Source of the DNA: Mauremys mutica
Taxonomy: Eukaryota; Chordata; Testudines; Geoemydidae
DNA: 64,000 nt
Direction of reading: 5' to 3'
NCBI RefSeq assembly: GCF_020497125.1
Contig: NC_059075.1
Location: 37,732,003 to 37,796,002, forward strand
The notes beneath the pieces are model-generated. The model was not told where the DNA came from, did no database searches, and was given only the letters and a program-made list of their open reading frames with translations. Position numbers and translations under genes: made by a program. Shown piece by piece: positions 35,084 through 47,539 of this stretch; position 1 is the stretch's first letter; every line of letters starts with the position of its first letter.

Positions 35084-35167
35084 GTGGAAATAGAACAGAA
35101 AAAGAACTTGAATCTTGATCTGAAGGGAGCAGAAATTGAAAATCCCAAGGATTGTGCCATGCAGTGA
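35084..35167 (+). CDS. STON2: Stonin-2, last coding segment and stop
   Basis: It codes 27 residues (VEIEQKKN... to ...KDCAMQ) and a TGA at 35,165-35,167. The phase-0 start after TTGTCAG joins cleanly to the Lys codon at the end of the previous exon. The C-terminus agrees with mammalian stonin-2. The three segments together give 707 residues counting the split Ala. Confidence 0.96.
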   Translation: MEIEQKKNLNLDLKGAEIENPKDCAMQ

Positions 35168-37484
35168 AGGAAGACCCATGGGAGGAGCAGTAATGTCAAC
35201 GGAGCCAGCTGAAGAGAACTGCAACACCTAGCTTCTGCTGTAAGAAGTACAAAGCAGTACTTTTTAAAAAAAATGCTCTTCAGTGTGACTGTGTCTTGAG
35301 TTACCTGGCTCACTATTATCTGTATTTTGGCAAGAGGTTTGTTGACGGTTTGTTTAGAAGAGCTTAGGGATTTGCTGGAACATTTTATATTCATCCAGTG
35401 TATTGACAGAAAGACTTACACTACATTCAAGCCTGCCTTCCTTTCTGCTTCTTCACCATTTACCTTTCTGCACTGAAGTATGTTATGTCGACAACTGCAG
35501 CCAAAACAAAAAGCAACCCTGACCTCGCTTACAGTCTTCTCCTATTATTTGAATGTTTTCTTGTAAACCGGTGGTTTGGTCATCAGCAGAGCCTTCCTTG
35601 TGATCTGCAGAATAAAACTTTTTGAGAGCTAAGCATTGGGGGAACTAGGGAGCAGCAAGGGGAAAAGTGGTGCATGAAAAGGTCTTCCTTTTATGAAATA
35701 GTCAACAAAATAAAAATTTCCCTACATCCAGAACATAGTGAACACCAAGGAAATAAACACAAAATAATATAGCTGATTATCTGACTCTTCCCAGTCACCT
35801 TTTCTTATCTCATCCTCTAAATCCGAACACTAAAGTAATGCACATTTTAATAGGATCTTGACTAGTCATGAGAAAAATTCATTTGTTCTTAAGGTTTTCA
35901 CTTGCTAGTCAGGTTTATGCCTGAACATGTGATAGCTGCTTTTAATAGAGAGTGTGCAGTGTATAGCAGGGATTAGATCATTCCTGCCTAGAAAGATATC
36001 TGAGGGCAATAGATTTTATTTTAACATTTTCCTGAATGATTAAGTAGACTGTTTACTGGTTCATGTTGTTTGGACAGTAGGATCTTGTGTTCCCAATACT
36101 TTCGAAGGCATTATAAGAAGTAAATGTTGTGTGTTCCTGTCCTTGTAATACAATGTTGCTTTCAGGTTTCATCCTAACAGTACTTCTTATTCCAAGAAAG
36201 CATACAGTGTAACAAATGTGTGTACTGTAGACACAATTATCTTTTCAATCACACACTAACTGGGACTAAAAGCCTCTAAAAACACCTCTATCACAGTGAA
36301 CTAAGGAAACCTCCTCTTGGCTGAAAGTAGTAGCAAGTCCCTCCCTTATCTTTTCCCTAGACCAGACTGTAGAAGGCAAAATCACTCACTCAATACACAT
36401 TGCAGCTGAGTTGTAAAATGTTTACAATACCTAATTTTTACAGTTGTGTATCTGACCTGTTTGCTCCCCTGCCCAAAAGTAATAGTTTTTGATAAAAGAA
36501 TAGTAACTTGTTAAACCATTTATCTTTTTAAAGGGATACTGTTGACTTAAATATCATACATTTAAAAAAATCCTTATGGTATTATTAACAACATGCTAAT
36601 TCATTAAAATAGAGAGACTTTTAAAATTCTAAATTTATTTTTCATTATTTGTGCACTTTTTACATTTTGCATTTCACTCAGTGTGGGTCATGGAAAATAG
36701 ACTTTCATTTTGGTCCCTGGTTACTTTCACTGTGACTTCCATGAACAGTGTTTCTGTGTTCAGGTTCCAAATGCCACATGGGATTATTTACATTTGGACT
36801 AATAATTGTTTTCATTAAAAATTTTTTAAAAATTACGAGACCCCTTCTAAGGCCCTCTTTTTATATGCACCTAAATTTTAAGCCTAGAGTAATCTGATGA
36901 TGTCCTTTTAAAATCAAAATTAAAAATGAAAGGTTCATCTTTTTCTTTAGGTAGCAATAAAGCTACAGCATCTATTGCAAAAGAACATTTCTAAAAAATA
37001 ATTCAGGGCCCAATCCTTAAAAAACTTATTACTCGGCATGGAGCTTTCAACTGTAAAGCCCAAGGGACAGCTCCAAGCACTTCATTACATAGTAAGTATT
37101 TGCAGGATCTCTCTGAAAATGGGAACACTCATACCCACCTTTGTAAAGCATTTTGTGAGCTGTGAATAAAAAGCACTTTTGAAGTGCTAAGTAGTTATGC
37201 ATAGGATTGCATAAAGTTAGAGAGATGTACCTGAAATATCCAAACAGTCCCTGACTCTGGGGTGAAGGAAGATTCAAAATCTGAACCCAGATCCAAATTT
37301 CTTGATTGACGCTTACACTGGGCTGGCTGGGAACTTTGTAGCTCAGGTCCATCTCTGTATAAAATAAGAATTTCCTCCCACTGTTCCTAAAACTTAAAAC
37401 AAATTGTTGTTCAAAAAAGTTTAGATAACTTTTGTTCCCCTTATTTTCTATTTTCACTGTTGTCTCTAGAACTCCAGTTTCTGG

Positions 37485-37586
37485 TAGGGTGACCAGATGT
37501 CCCAATTTTATAGGGACAGTCCAGCTATTGGGGGCTGTGTCTTATATAAGTGACTATTACCCCACACTTGCTATCTTGTCATCCTA
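37485..37586. mobile_element. hAT MITE, family C copy 2, 102 bp, with perfect 8-bp TSD
   Basis: Starts TAGGGTGACCAGATGTCCC and ends with the inverse of TAGGATGACAAGATAGC. GTTTCTGG flanks it at 37,477-37,484 and 37,587-37,594. It may lie inside the STON2 3'UTR. Confidence 0.92.
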
Positions 37587-37993
37587 GTTTCTGGTAAGGC
37601 CCAGAAAGAGAAGTAACAAAATATAAGAAGTGAATGTGTTCTCAGGATGTTACTGAGGAACTATCGGAAAGCTCATGTGAAAGAGGCTGTTCTTATTAAA
37701 TTTCTAGCCCAGATTTGCAGACCCAAGAGGTTTGGCTAGCTTAGATCAGTATATGAACTTTTGCATGCTCTCCCCAACCTCTGAACATTTGGAAATGCAT
37801 CCTAGTGACAGTTAAATATAAGAAATAATTAAGCAAGAAGATTTGACAGGCCTTGAACAGAGAGGGAACTTGAACACAGTTTCCCTTCTCTATTTTATTT
37901 TAAGAAGTTTAGTATGTATGGAAGTCCAGCCACAGGACAGATACTTTCCAACAAATGGGATGATGGAGACTCAGAGGTTTCTGTTCTTGCTTC

Positions 37994-37997
<4 letters not shown>

Positions 37998-38029
<32 letters not shown>
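37998..38029. repeat. (TC)n microsatellite
   Basis: About 16 uninterrupted TC units. Confidence 0.95.
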
Positions 38030-38030
<1 letters not shown>

Positions 38031-39995
38031 ATTAAAAATAAGTTAATGAAACTAAGACTATAAGACTGATTCTAATCTCACTCATACCGGTGTAACTCAG
38101 GAGTAGCTCCTCAGAAGCCAATTGGAGTTCAGTGGATGAAATTGGGTCATCTATTCTTAAAAAACTATTTTAATCCCCTTTTGATTTCTGCGGAGCATCC
38201 TTGATACTTTTATATTTATGCAGTCAGATTTTCCAGAGTTCAGCACCAACTATCAAAGCCAGATTTTCAAAGCAATTTGCCTCCCTATTAGGTACCAGAA
38301 TAAATGGCCAGATTTTCAAAACAGCATTGGGTGCTGGACTCTTTTGAAAATCTGGCTATAAGTGTTGCAAATTGGGGGGGCTACTAGATTATGGGAACTC
38401 TTTAAAATCTAGCCTGAGGGCTGAGCACTTGAACATCTGGCCTTTAGTGCCTTCAGAGGGCTACACTGTCCTTGTGTGATGTGGCCAATGCCAGCTTTCC
38501 TCAATGGCAGTCTGTCTTTCTGTCTCATTCTTTCTGCTAGTGTGCAGTTATGCATGGACCATATTCTCCATTCACAGGGCACACAGGTTGGGTAGGGGGA
38601 AAAATAAAAAATTTCATCAGACCTTAGAACAGCAGAAAGGATTTAGACGCAAGAGGTTTGTATGATAGGAATAATTATTCCACCTCTGGGAAGAGGTGTC
38701 TTTAAATGCCTTTCATTAGGTACACCCTTTGTGAATGACACAATCTCTGCCCTTTGATCTCCCTTTGAAGTGCTTATAGTTCTGGAGTGCAACATGCAAA
38801 AAAAGTGCCTTCAGTGCACCTGTACATTTATTTCCTGAAGCTATTTCCACTCTGACCTTCCTGTTTTCTTTTTCAGTTTAATTTTTGGAGAGTAATGGTA
38901 CTTGGGGTACAGTGTGGTTGCTAATGGTTTTTTGGGGAAAATCCACACCAGGTTTTAGAGAAACAGACATTTGATCAGAGTGATTGGAGACTAAAGTCCT
39001 CCCCTTAAAGCTAAACTCCTCTTACCGATACATATTATATTTAATAACTCTAGATATTTTGCTGATGAGAACAAAAGGAAAAAAAGGCAAATTCATCTGA
39101 AAAATACTCCAACAGATTGATGATACCTGCTGCATTTGAAAATTATTCAAAATTAAAATGATAATCCCCACTAAAGACAGGGGAAATTTTAGGGCTCTTC
39201 ACTCCATGCGTTGTCATCTGAGCAGTGCTGAGATATCATATCATTGTGACATACATTATCTTCTGGCAGGGAGCTGACTGGAATACCTACTTGACAAGAC
39301 AATCCAAGACTTACAGGAGCCACACGTCCTCTTGACTCACGAGCTACCCAGAGTCCCTCCTGATTACCTCACTACTGATGAAAGGATCGATTTCATTGCA
39401 AAAGGTCCTGAAAGTGAAAGAAGGGGCACCAGAGCCAGTAAAGTCCATCTCTGGAGCCCAATTACTCTGCCAGTTGCTTGCAGGAAACTCTCATTGATTT
39501 CAGTGGCACTTAGCATACAGTGGCACTTGGCCCTGATGTGTTACCTTTGTTCTAGGGGTTGGCAAATTTTAAAAGATGATACTGCCTAGGTCAGCTTGTA
39601 CAGATTTAGCCTACATGGTTTTCGTCAGTCTAGGAATTAACGGAAGCCGCTGATCAGTTGTTGAAGAAATACACACCAGCTGCTACCATTTAGCCTAAAG
39701 CAACCTGCCGTGAGCCTTGAAGCCTTCTGGGACAACAAAATTTAAGTTGTTCCTAACCTTCCTTACGCCTCATCCATCCACACAATTCATAACCTCTTGC
39801 ACTATTGTGATGGACTGATCTAATTATTTTGTAACATGTTCTTCTCTTTTTGTTTTGTAAAATAAGAAAGTCTACACACTGGCTAACTCTGTAGAGGTGG
39901 TTTAATTATGTTATGATATTGTTCCTTTTTTTAGCAGCTCTGGAGTGGGATATAATTTTTGTTTAAACTGTGGGAAAACTGTTAAATAAATGTAA

Positions 39996-41380
39996 ACACA
40001 AAACAAAATCCTCACATTTTGATCGTGAAATTGAAGTTGTGTCCTGTATCCTCCATATCCTGCTGCTCTGAGCCCACTGTGCTATCAACCAAGGGCTCCC
40101 TCTAGGAGAACTGTTTTGAGAGGTACAGGAGGGGACATAACCTGGAAATAATGGGGTGATACAAAGAAAGGGAATATTTCAGCTGAATAACCAGTGAGAT
40201 TGGTTAGACTGTGGGATCGTATCCAAGGGAAATGCTAGGAGATATATCACTAGAGCCTTTTAATGGTTGCACAAAGCTGTAATGATATAACATAGGAGAG
40301 AATCCTGTATTTGTGGGTGCAGTCAGGACCAGGTGACCTGCTCTAAGTAGGTCTTTACCATCTCTAATTTAGAAGCTGCAAAAGAGCATGAATAAACATG
40401 AGGCGAGGATCTGCCTACCCAGTCCGCAGTACATTTTTAAATGACATGAGGAAGACTAGAGGGAAGGCTTGGAGGAGAGCAGTGCCTTAATGAGAGCATT
40501 TGAGGCTGTAATTGAGGTTAAAGTCCTGTTTACAAAGGCCTCTGCCATAATTCTTGGGATGTTTCAAAACTTGGAGAAGCCATATCAATTGAGTGCACTG
40601 CAGCTTCTACCAAGGTCACGGGGCTGGTGCCCCTGGCTGTTTCTCACTCCAGGAACTTCCCACATCAGACTGAAGACCTTGTCTGTTTTATAAGCCAAAG
40701 AAAACTAGTCTTCCCTCATGAGGGCTGTTCAGCCACAAGGCTGATTTGCTATCATCCTTCCCAGTTCCCCCAAATATGTGGTAAAACTGAGGGGAATTAA
40801 ATCAATGATTTTCTAGTGTAGTGCAATAGAATTACATGTGGAATGATTCCACACAGCTGCTGTTCAAGCAGCAAACAAGCCATTAGGTGAAGTCCCTTTA
40901 GCAGGCAACAAGATGGAGTGTTGGAATCAAAAAGTTCCATGGCAGTTGGAATGGCAGTTTGTTTATTTAGAGCCACAAAGACATTTGGAAGTGGTAGTTT
41001 TGGGTCAGATGGTTGGTGTTGGACATGGAAAGGTGAGCATGGCATCCTAGTAACACACACAAACAACATTAAAAGAGAGAGAGAGACTCACAATTAGAAA
41101 TGTGTGGACAGTTTTAGATGAGGCAGTGGGAAGCATAGGGAGTAATAGGCTCCTGTAACAGAGCTTTCAATGCTAAAACATCACCTACAGGACATATTCA
41201 TACAAGAGCATCATCACATCATGTGTCCAGGCAGGATCCTATATGCAACTGGAAAGGAGCAATGACGTCCATGGCTGGTGAGGGAGGACAAAAAAAGCTG
41301 TACCATTATCGGTAATCCTGGTTCCCTGGATCCTGGCCTCATTTGCCTGCCTCAACTATTTAAGATTCTAAATAAGATAA
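39996..41380. other. Downstream flank, nothing recognised
   Basis: No exon, ORF with a domain or confident repeat. Only short chance ORFs are present (for example 40,469-40,693 and 41,069-40,797). Confidence 0.45.
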
Positions 41381-41399
41381 AAAACAGCAAAGGATCAAA

Positions 41400-41500
41400 A
41401 GCTAAGATTTAGTTGGGAATTGGTCCTGCTTTGAGCGGGGGGTTGGACTAGATGACCTCCTGAGGTCCCTTCCAACCCTGATATTCTGTGATTCTATAAG
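41400..41500 (+). repeat. CR1 LINE 3' tail
   Basis: 'gggggttggactagatgacc' followed by 'tccttccaaccctgat'-type sequence and 'attctgtgattctata', the CR1 3' end with its octamer-like repeat. Confidence 0.85.
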
Positions 41501-41504
41501 CTCT

Positions 41505-44500
41505 AGCATCTTGTCTTGGACCCCTGTTAAGTCCAGGCTGCAGTCCTGTGTCTAGGAGATTTGTCTTAGCATGATTTGACTAGCATCATTCTCAGAAAAA
41601 TATCACTGTCCCACACTGGTCAGGGAAACTGCTAGAAGTCTCTAATAGCCATTGCCATGTTTAAATGTGATAATTGCTGGCAAGGTTTCAATCATCAGGT
41701 GCAAAAATAGCTTTATGCTATCCCAATCTGTGGTGCAGCAAAGCAGGAGGCAGCTATGCCATTGGCTGCAGATGCCCTGGTATGTTAAAATGGAGTGATA
41801 AGCGCTGCAGGAATACTGGGATGCACAAATGCAAAATTCCTTTTCTGAATGTGGAGGAGGGTTCAGAGCCCTTTAGTGCTTTAGTGGCCTCACAATTGCT
41901 GCAGCCAATGACATAAGGGCTGGGGATCTACTGCTAGGATAGCAGAGCCAACAGCCATCCTTAAAGAGCTTCTGTGGTGACTCTTTTACAGCTGTAGGTC
42001 AAACTGGAGGGAGAGGTTGAAAATTGCCAAAGACATAAGAGAAGGGAAAGTAATTTTTGAGGAGAAGAAATCCCTTGCAAAAGATTCCTCTCACTTGCCT
42101 CTGTGGCGGTAGAGAGACTTGTTAGGGCATGGTCAGTTCGTCAACTATACCAACAGGGAGAGTGCCTAGGTTAAAAAAGTAAATAAAATAACACAGAGGA
42201 ATTCTTTCTCCAGACTTGACAGAAATACCCATGAGTTCTGACTTCTGCCCAGAGCAGTAGATCCACTGCAGGAGAAATCAAAACTGCAGACAAGAAAACT
42301 AATTTTGACTTTCAACCTTAATGTGAATTGATCTTAACAGGACAAATATGGTTTCCTACCTTTCTGTCTCCCTACCCTTGAAAAAGTTTTGTTTCAATCA
42401 GACTACTGAAAGCAGGAATGATTTTTTTTTCAGGCAGCTATCTATCCTTTTTACAGAAGGAGAAAATAAATGTTGGAACCCCAAGTTTTCATGGTAGTTG
42501 TGAAAGCTGTTCTGAGAGAATGATGTAGGGGGTTTGTGGTGGCAGGGGAGTAAAGGAGAGGAAAACATGGAAGCATACTTTGAAGTTATAATCTCATCAG
42601 AGAAATTTGATACTGTTTCACAAAGTCCTATGACCAGGCCAGAGACTGAGTGCCCTGGAAAATATGACTGAAGGAGCTGCAGAATCTGCCTGTCATTCAA
42701 GAATTGACACTGGGAATGAAGGACAAGACAAGTGAAAATTCAGGTAAAAAACTACAATAAAATTGAGGATTTGTATACCAATATGATTGGAGTTGGACCT
42801 GCACCACATAGTCAAGACTAATTATTGGATGCTGCAATGATAGGTGCCCTAAAAGATATCTTAAATAGACCCAGATCCAACTCTGAGAGTGTCCAGATTC
42901 TGGGGTCTTATCACTGTATTGTATAGAATGGATTTGGAGATTGAGTACTAATTAGCAAAGGGAAAAGCAAATTAGAGTAACAGAATTTAAATGTGTTTTT
43001 ATTTTGTGTGGTTTACTCTGGGGGGGACCAAGAAATTGCTCCTGAGCAGGAGACTGGGAGTTGGGATTCTAATCTTCAACCTACCACTTACTCAGTGAGC
43101 CAAATTCTAAGATGACTTTGCACCCCTTGATGGGATTTCAGGAGGTGTAAATTAGTGCAGAATTTGGTCCTCTGTGAGACCTTGAATGTCAACTGGGCCC
43201 AAATTTTCAAAAGTGGACATTAATTTGGGTTACAGTAACAGCCATAATGAGAAGGTTATCCTTATTAGATAAAACAATTGCGATCATTTGGTCATAGTGC
43301 GTAGTAGGGATGCTACAATATATATTAGAAACAAATTCATTCCTGCACTGGGAATGGTTTGTTTCTGAACTATCCATGTGAGATCTCCTCCCACCACCTT
43401 GTGGCCAGATTCTAAAACTGACATTCTCTCAATGTGGAAAAGAAATTGTATTGTTATGAAGCCACAGTGAAGGTTGTAACTAGCTTCCTGTTATTAGCAA
43501 GGAAATCTTTTGTGTATGATTTTCTGCCTAGACAAGAGTTTCGTTTTTATTTGAAGTTGGGGGTAATTGAACAAGACAATCCCAAAATATGTCAGTTTGA
43601 TACATCAGTGGTAAATCACATCTGCTTGCATTTTCCTAATTGTTCTTTGACAAGTGTGTGTCCTGACTTGAAGCCACATCTGCTGATTCTCAGCTGTGTC
43701 CTTTAGCCACAAGAGCATATTTTCCCTGCAAGGTCCCCAGCAGACTTTATAAAATTTGCAGTGGCCTTTGCATTCTTTACTCTGAATGTCTCTGCTCATT
43801 GGCCTTGGCGGTCTCTACTCCTTAGCAGTCTTTGTTGAAATCAAGATGAAATCTTGCATGTTGGGACATGTTGTGTCTATAAGGACGTGTGTATTGTTTC
43901 TTTAAATTGGTAGCAGAAAGCTAGGCAGGAGGGTGCTGGGGAAAGTTCGAGGCAGACGCTTCACAGTGAAGTGGAAAGAGTGAGTACAGTACCTTGAAAA
44001 ATAATGCTGTTGTGCTTATTTTAATAAGGTTCTTATTCAGGATTGGAAGAAAGTGACTCATTCTGTGATTCTTCACAATTGTCACATGACTGTGTCTTCC
44101 AGCCTCACTTCCATAGTCAGGTGGCCTTAGCATTTGGCAAAGGAACTATGCTTTGGCCACCCCTGGTTTCATACAACTGGTTGAATGATGCAGGCAGAGA
44201 CATTATCACTTCAGTTTTAAAGGCAACTTCTGCTGCTTCACATATAAGATGTTAACCTTCAGCTCCTTTGGCAGCCAGCCAGTTAAAACACTGAAGGCAG
44301 CCAAGCTAGGCCCAGTGTACGCACACCCATTTAGATGCTGCCTGGGACATTAGTTTCAGTGATGAAAATGAATGCAGTTCAGGTAAAGTCACTACTAATG
44401 CCTCCGAGTTATTTTCCACTGAACAGAACACCAAGGCAATACAGGTGACAAGGTTTCCTGCAGCCAGACAAATGCCAAGGCATTTATTGAAAAGAAAGGA

Positions 44501-44930
44501 AACTATGGTAAGATTTTCTTCTCTTCCCCTCACAGAAGTTCAGGAGGCCCAGCATGCAGCCTGTGCGGGAGGAGATAAAAAAATGACTTTAAACTGCCTT
44601 TGTGCTACCAATATTTCGCAACAGCCTGTACCTGCCCAGACCTTAATATAACTTAGGCTGCTCTGATTTATGATCTGCATCCCAGGTCTCCTGTGTGCCT
44701 TGGGAAGCACAGAATAGTGATACTGTGGTGTGCATGCAGCATGTTCACACCACATGTTCTCTCTTTCCTCTTCCTTGGCCTGCCCCTGACATACATCCTG
44801 GGGCAAGGAGCAGGATTAATGAAGAGCCCTTATGCCAAAAAGCCCCCCATGCAAGGCTTATTATTTACTGCCCCCTTTAAGGTCCCTTTGCACTGCCAGA
44901 ACAATGTAAATGAGAATCAGACCCTATGAT
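41505..44930. other. Intergenic sequence, nothing recognised
   Basis: About 3.4 kb of unique-looking sequence with short ORFs on both strands and no domain or confident repeat. The short phrase at 43,090-43,180 ('ccaaattctaagatgac', 'ggtgtaaattagtgcag') resembles a common amniote LINE segment but is too weak to call. Confidence 0.45.
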
Positions 44931-44934
44931 GATG

Positions 44935-45027
44935 ATTTAATTGGGGTTTGTCCTGTTTTGAGCAGGGGGTTGGACTAGATGACCTCCTGAGGTCTCTTCC
45001 AACCCTAATCTTCTATGATTCTATATA
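44935..45027 (+). repeat. CR1 LINE 3' tail
   Basis: 'gtcctgttttgagcaggggg', 'ttggactagatgacctcctg' and an 'ttctatgattctata' end. Nearly the same terminus as at 41,400. Confidence 0.85.
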
Positions 45028-45484
45028 TTGAGGCATGCCTAGGGAAACTAATAATCCTAGCAGATCATAAGTCAATCAGTTAACACTTTGTAGTGTGGCT
45101 AACACATCTGTAAATGTGGGTCTAAGCATTCCAGAACACAAACAATTATGGAGTGTCTAGACTAGCATTTACAAAGATTTTAGTTAACTTGAGTTAACTG
45201 GAAATCAATTAAACTTGAGTGATGACAGGACCACAAACTTTAGTCTAGATTTTGCATATGAGGAATCCTGCCTCATCTGGCAAGGTCCTTGTGGCAGACA
45301 CACTAGGCAGTGGCTGGGCCAAATGCAAAGGTGATGTGTAAGAGAAGGTGTAAGTTACATTTAAATAAGCAAGGGCCAGATACTTCACTCACTGATGCTA
45401 GTGTAAATCAGGAGAAACTCTATAGAAGTAAATAAATTATACAGATGGCAAAAGCCTAAAGGCCCTGAGTAAATATGTGTAAGG

Positions 45485-45690
45485 GAGCCTAAGGGCTTGT
45501 CTAGACTAGAGAAATTTGCACTGGTGTAGCTACATTATAACATCACTGCAAACCTCTAATGTAGAGAGCTGAACAGAAGCAAAACAAGGCTTGCACCAAT
45601 GTGACTTACCCTGGTAACTTACACTGGTGCTGTACATCTACACAAGAGATTTGCCCTGATTTAGTTACACCTAGGCAAAAACCCCAGTAT
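45485..45690. mobile_element. MITE-like fragment next to Harbinger copy 2
   Basis: It begins with a GGGCTTGTCTAGACTAG end typical of the GTCTACACT MITEs and runs up to the left edge of the Harbinger remnant. The right end is not clear. Confidence 0.4.
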
Positions 45691-46024
45691 ACAGTAATTA
45701 AGTCGATTGGGCGGGTCTACACTACGCTCATTGTGTTGGTGGAGTGCGTCCTCATAGCAGCACTTGCATCGTTGCAGAGAGCAGTGTGCCCTGGGTAGCT
45801 ATCCCACAGTGCAACTAGCAGCAGGGGTTTTTGAGAAGGGCTTGCAGTGCCTCATGGAACCAAAACATTGTCGCGGGGGGAATGGGACCATAGCTTCAAC
45901 CTCCCATGATGCAGTTTACTTCCTCCCTCTCTCCTTTGATATCAACGACAAACAAGCCATACTTTTTCACCCCTTTTTTCAAAAGGCTGGCTTAGCTGCG
46001 TGTACATCATAGCCTGAAAAGTGA

Positions 46025-46620
46025 GGACCCCGCTCAGCTGTGCACTCTTGTTGTGAGCATTACAAACACCTTGCACCTTATTCTGAAGTATTTCCAGAGC
46101 CAAGACAGGATCCACCGTGTGAAACATGTGATGTCCTTCAAGCAGCCCTGTTGCAAGCCATAGAACAAAACAATTCCCAGTTGCTGCTGGCAGTCATGCA
46201 GCAGCTGAACACAGTGGAGCTCCATTTCTGGTCCTGGGAAACAAGCACTGACTGGTGGGATCACACCATTATGCAGTTATGGGATGATGAGTAATGGCTG
46301 CAGAACTTTCAAATGTGGAAGGCCGCTTTTCCAGGAGCTTTCCCCAGCTCTGAAGCAAAGCAACACTAAAATGAGACCTGCTCTGATAGTGGAGAAGCGA
46401 GTGGCGATCGCTGTTTGGAAGCTTGCAATGTCAGATTGCTACCGGTCAGTGGGGAATCAATCTGGAGTTGGTAAATCCACCATGGGAGTTGTTGTGATCC
46501 AAGTGTGTAGGGCCATTAATCGACTTCTGCTAAGAAGAGTAGTGACTCTGGGCAATGTGCAGGATATGGTGGATGGTTTTGCAACAATGAGGTTCCCTAA
46601 CTGCGGTGGGGCGCAGACCA
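46025..46620 (+). pseudogene. Harbinger-type transposase fragment
   Basis: Recognisable pieces are ETSTDWWDH, an in-frame stop where the family has Gln after WDDE (46,292-46,294), then after a frame change near 46,320-46,345 KRVAIAVWKLAMSDCY, the SVGNQSGVGKST helix-turn-helix-like segment, AINRLLLRR and FPNCGG. The first catalytic Asp (normally just after GG.IDG) and everything beyond it are deleted. It is non-functional. Confidence 0.8.
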
Positions 46621-46649
46621 CCTTGCCAAAGAGTACATAGAGTCCCAGA

Positions 46650-47160
46650 GGCGTTCATTATCTCACTGAACATGTCATTGTGCGTTCTCTTTTTCCATTT
46701 TCTAATCTGCAAAAACCTCTCCACTGGTGTGGAGGATAAATTGAAGGCCAAGCTTTCCACTGTAAGGCATGCACAGCACAAGGCAACCATTGTCAGTGCA
46801 TACCCTGGGTCTAGTACAAAATTGCTATGTAAAAATCACTCCCCTTATTTCACTGAAGTGCAAGCCGGAATATGATCAGTATCCCTAGCTATTCAATAAA
46901 CCTGTCTGCCATTCCAGCCATGGTGAGTATGGCCCAGGGACCTGAGTGATGGGCCTTGTGCTGCAACTTGTGGGCAGGTGGACAGAGACTGGGTACCAGT
47001 GTTAAGCCTCCCAAAGTGCAGTCTGTGGCTGAGGCAGTTCTTTCTATGCTTCTACAGCTGGATCGGAGCTGGGCCTGCACACTCTTCTCCCCATAGACCA
47101 AAAAGATTCACCACCTCCTGTGTACTCCAGGCTGGAGAACATTTGTGGCAGTGAGTTGCC
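46650..47160 (-). pseudogene. Myb/SANT-like accessory protein remnant of Harbinger copy 2
   Basis: Near 47,150-47,040 the minus strand shows the family N-terminus (GEKSVQAQLRSSCRS-like). At 46,745-46,650 it shows the later basic segment RKWKKRTHNDMFSEIM. The middle is gone. In intact Harbinger elements this protein binds DNA and the transposase. Confidence 0.65.
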
Positions 47161-47539
47161 ATGATCAGCTGGGCTGGCAAGCTCTCCACACTGATCAAAC
47201 AGGAAATGGGAATTGAAAAGTTCCCAGGGCTTTTACAGGGGAGGGGCTATTTCTTGTGTACCTGACTGCTGTGCAGCAGAGTTGAATACGATCATCAGAG
47301 TGGTCACAGTGGAGTATTCTGTGACACCTCCTGGAGGCCAATTCAGTTGACTTATACAACACTGCATCTACATTGCCTCTCTGTCAAGCCATCAACATCA
47401 GATTAAGCACTACACCTCTCACAGAGATGGAGTAACTCAACGTAACAGGTGAGTTAGGTCAGCGGAAGTGACCTGGTACTGTAGATGCAAACATTATTAG
47501 GTCAATGTAAGGCAGCTTCCATCAAACTAAGTTTATAGT

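Larger units (their letters stand above)
35168..39995 (+). other. STON2: STON2 3'UTR and/or downstream flank with several poly(A) signals
   Basis: AT-rich sequence with few repeats. AATAAA occurs at 35,611, 35,752, 36,956, 37,165 and 39,985. The last is followed by an A-rich stretch and then GT-rich sequence ('gaagttgtgtcctgt'), as at a typical cleavage site, so a long UTR of up to about 4.8 kb is possible. The end cannot be chosen from sequence alone. A (TC)n run lies at 37,998-38,029. Confidence 0.5.
45690..47530 (+). mobile_element. PIF/Harbinger element, internally deleted remnant (Harbinger copy 2)
   Basis: A plus-strand transposase fragment (about 46,025-46,615) is followed by minus-strand remnants of a Myb/SANT-like gene (about 47,155-46,650). 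This is the same convergent layout as the copy at 56,120 and the inverse of the copy at 48,972. The catalytic C-terminal half of the transposase is missing. Terminal repeats are not certain; the left limit is where 'cagtaattaagtcgattggg' begins. Confidence 0.75.

Noticed and set aside
22713..35167. Assignment to STON1 rather than STON2
   Set aside because: Two NPF motifs, the EDEEV...MEA start and the C-terminus fit stonin-2. Stonin-1 lacks NPF motifs and fits much less closely.
39332..39589. Small ORF after STON2 as a separate gene
   Set aside because: No domain, no splice or start context, and length within chance expectation.
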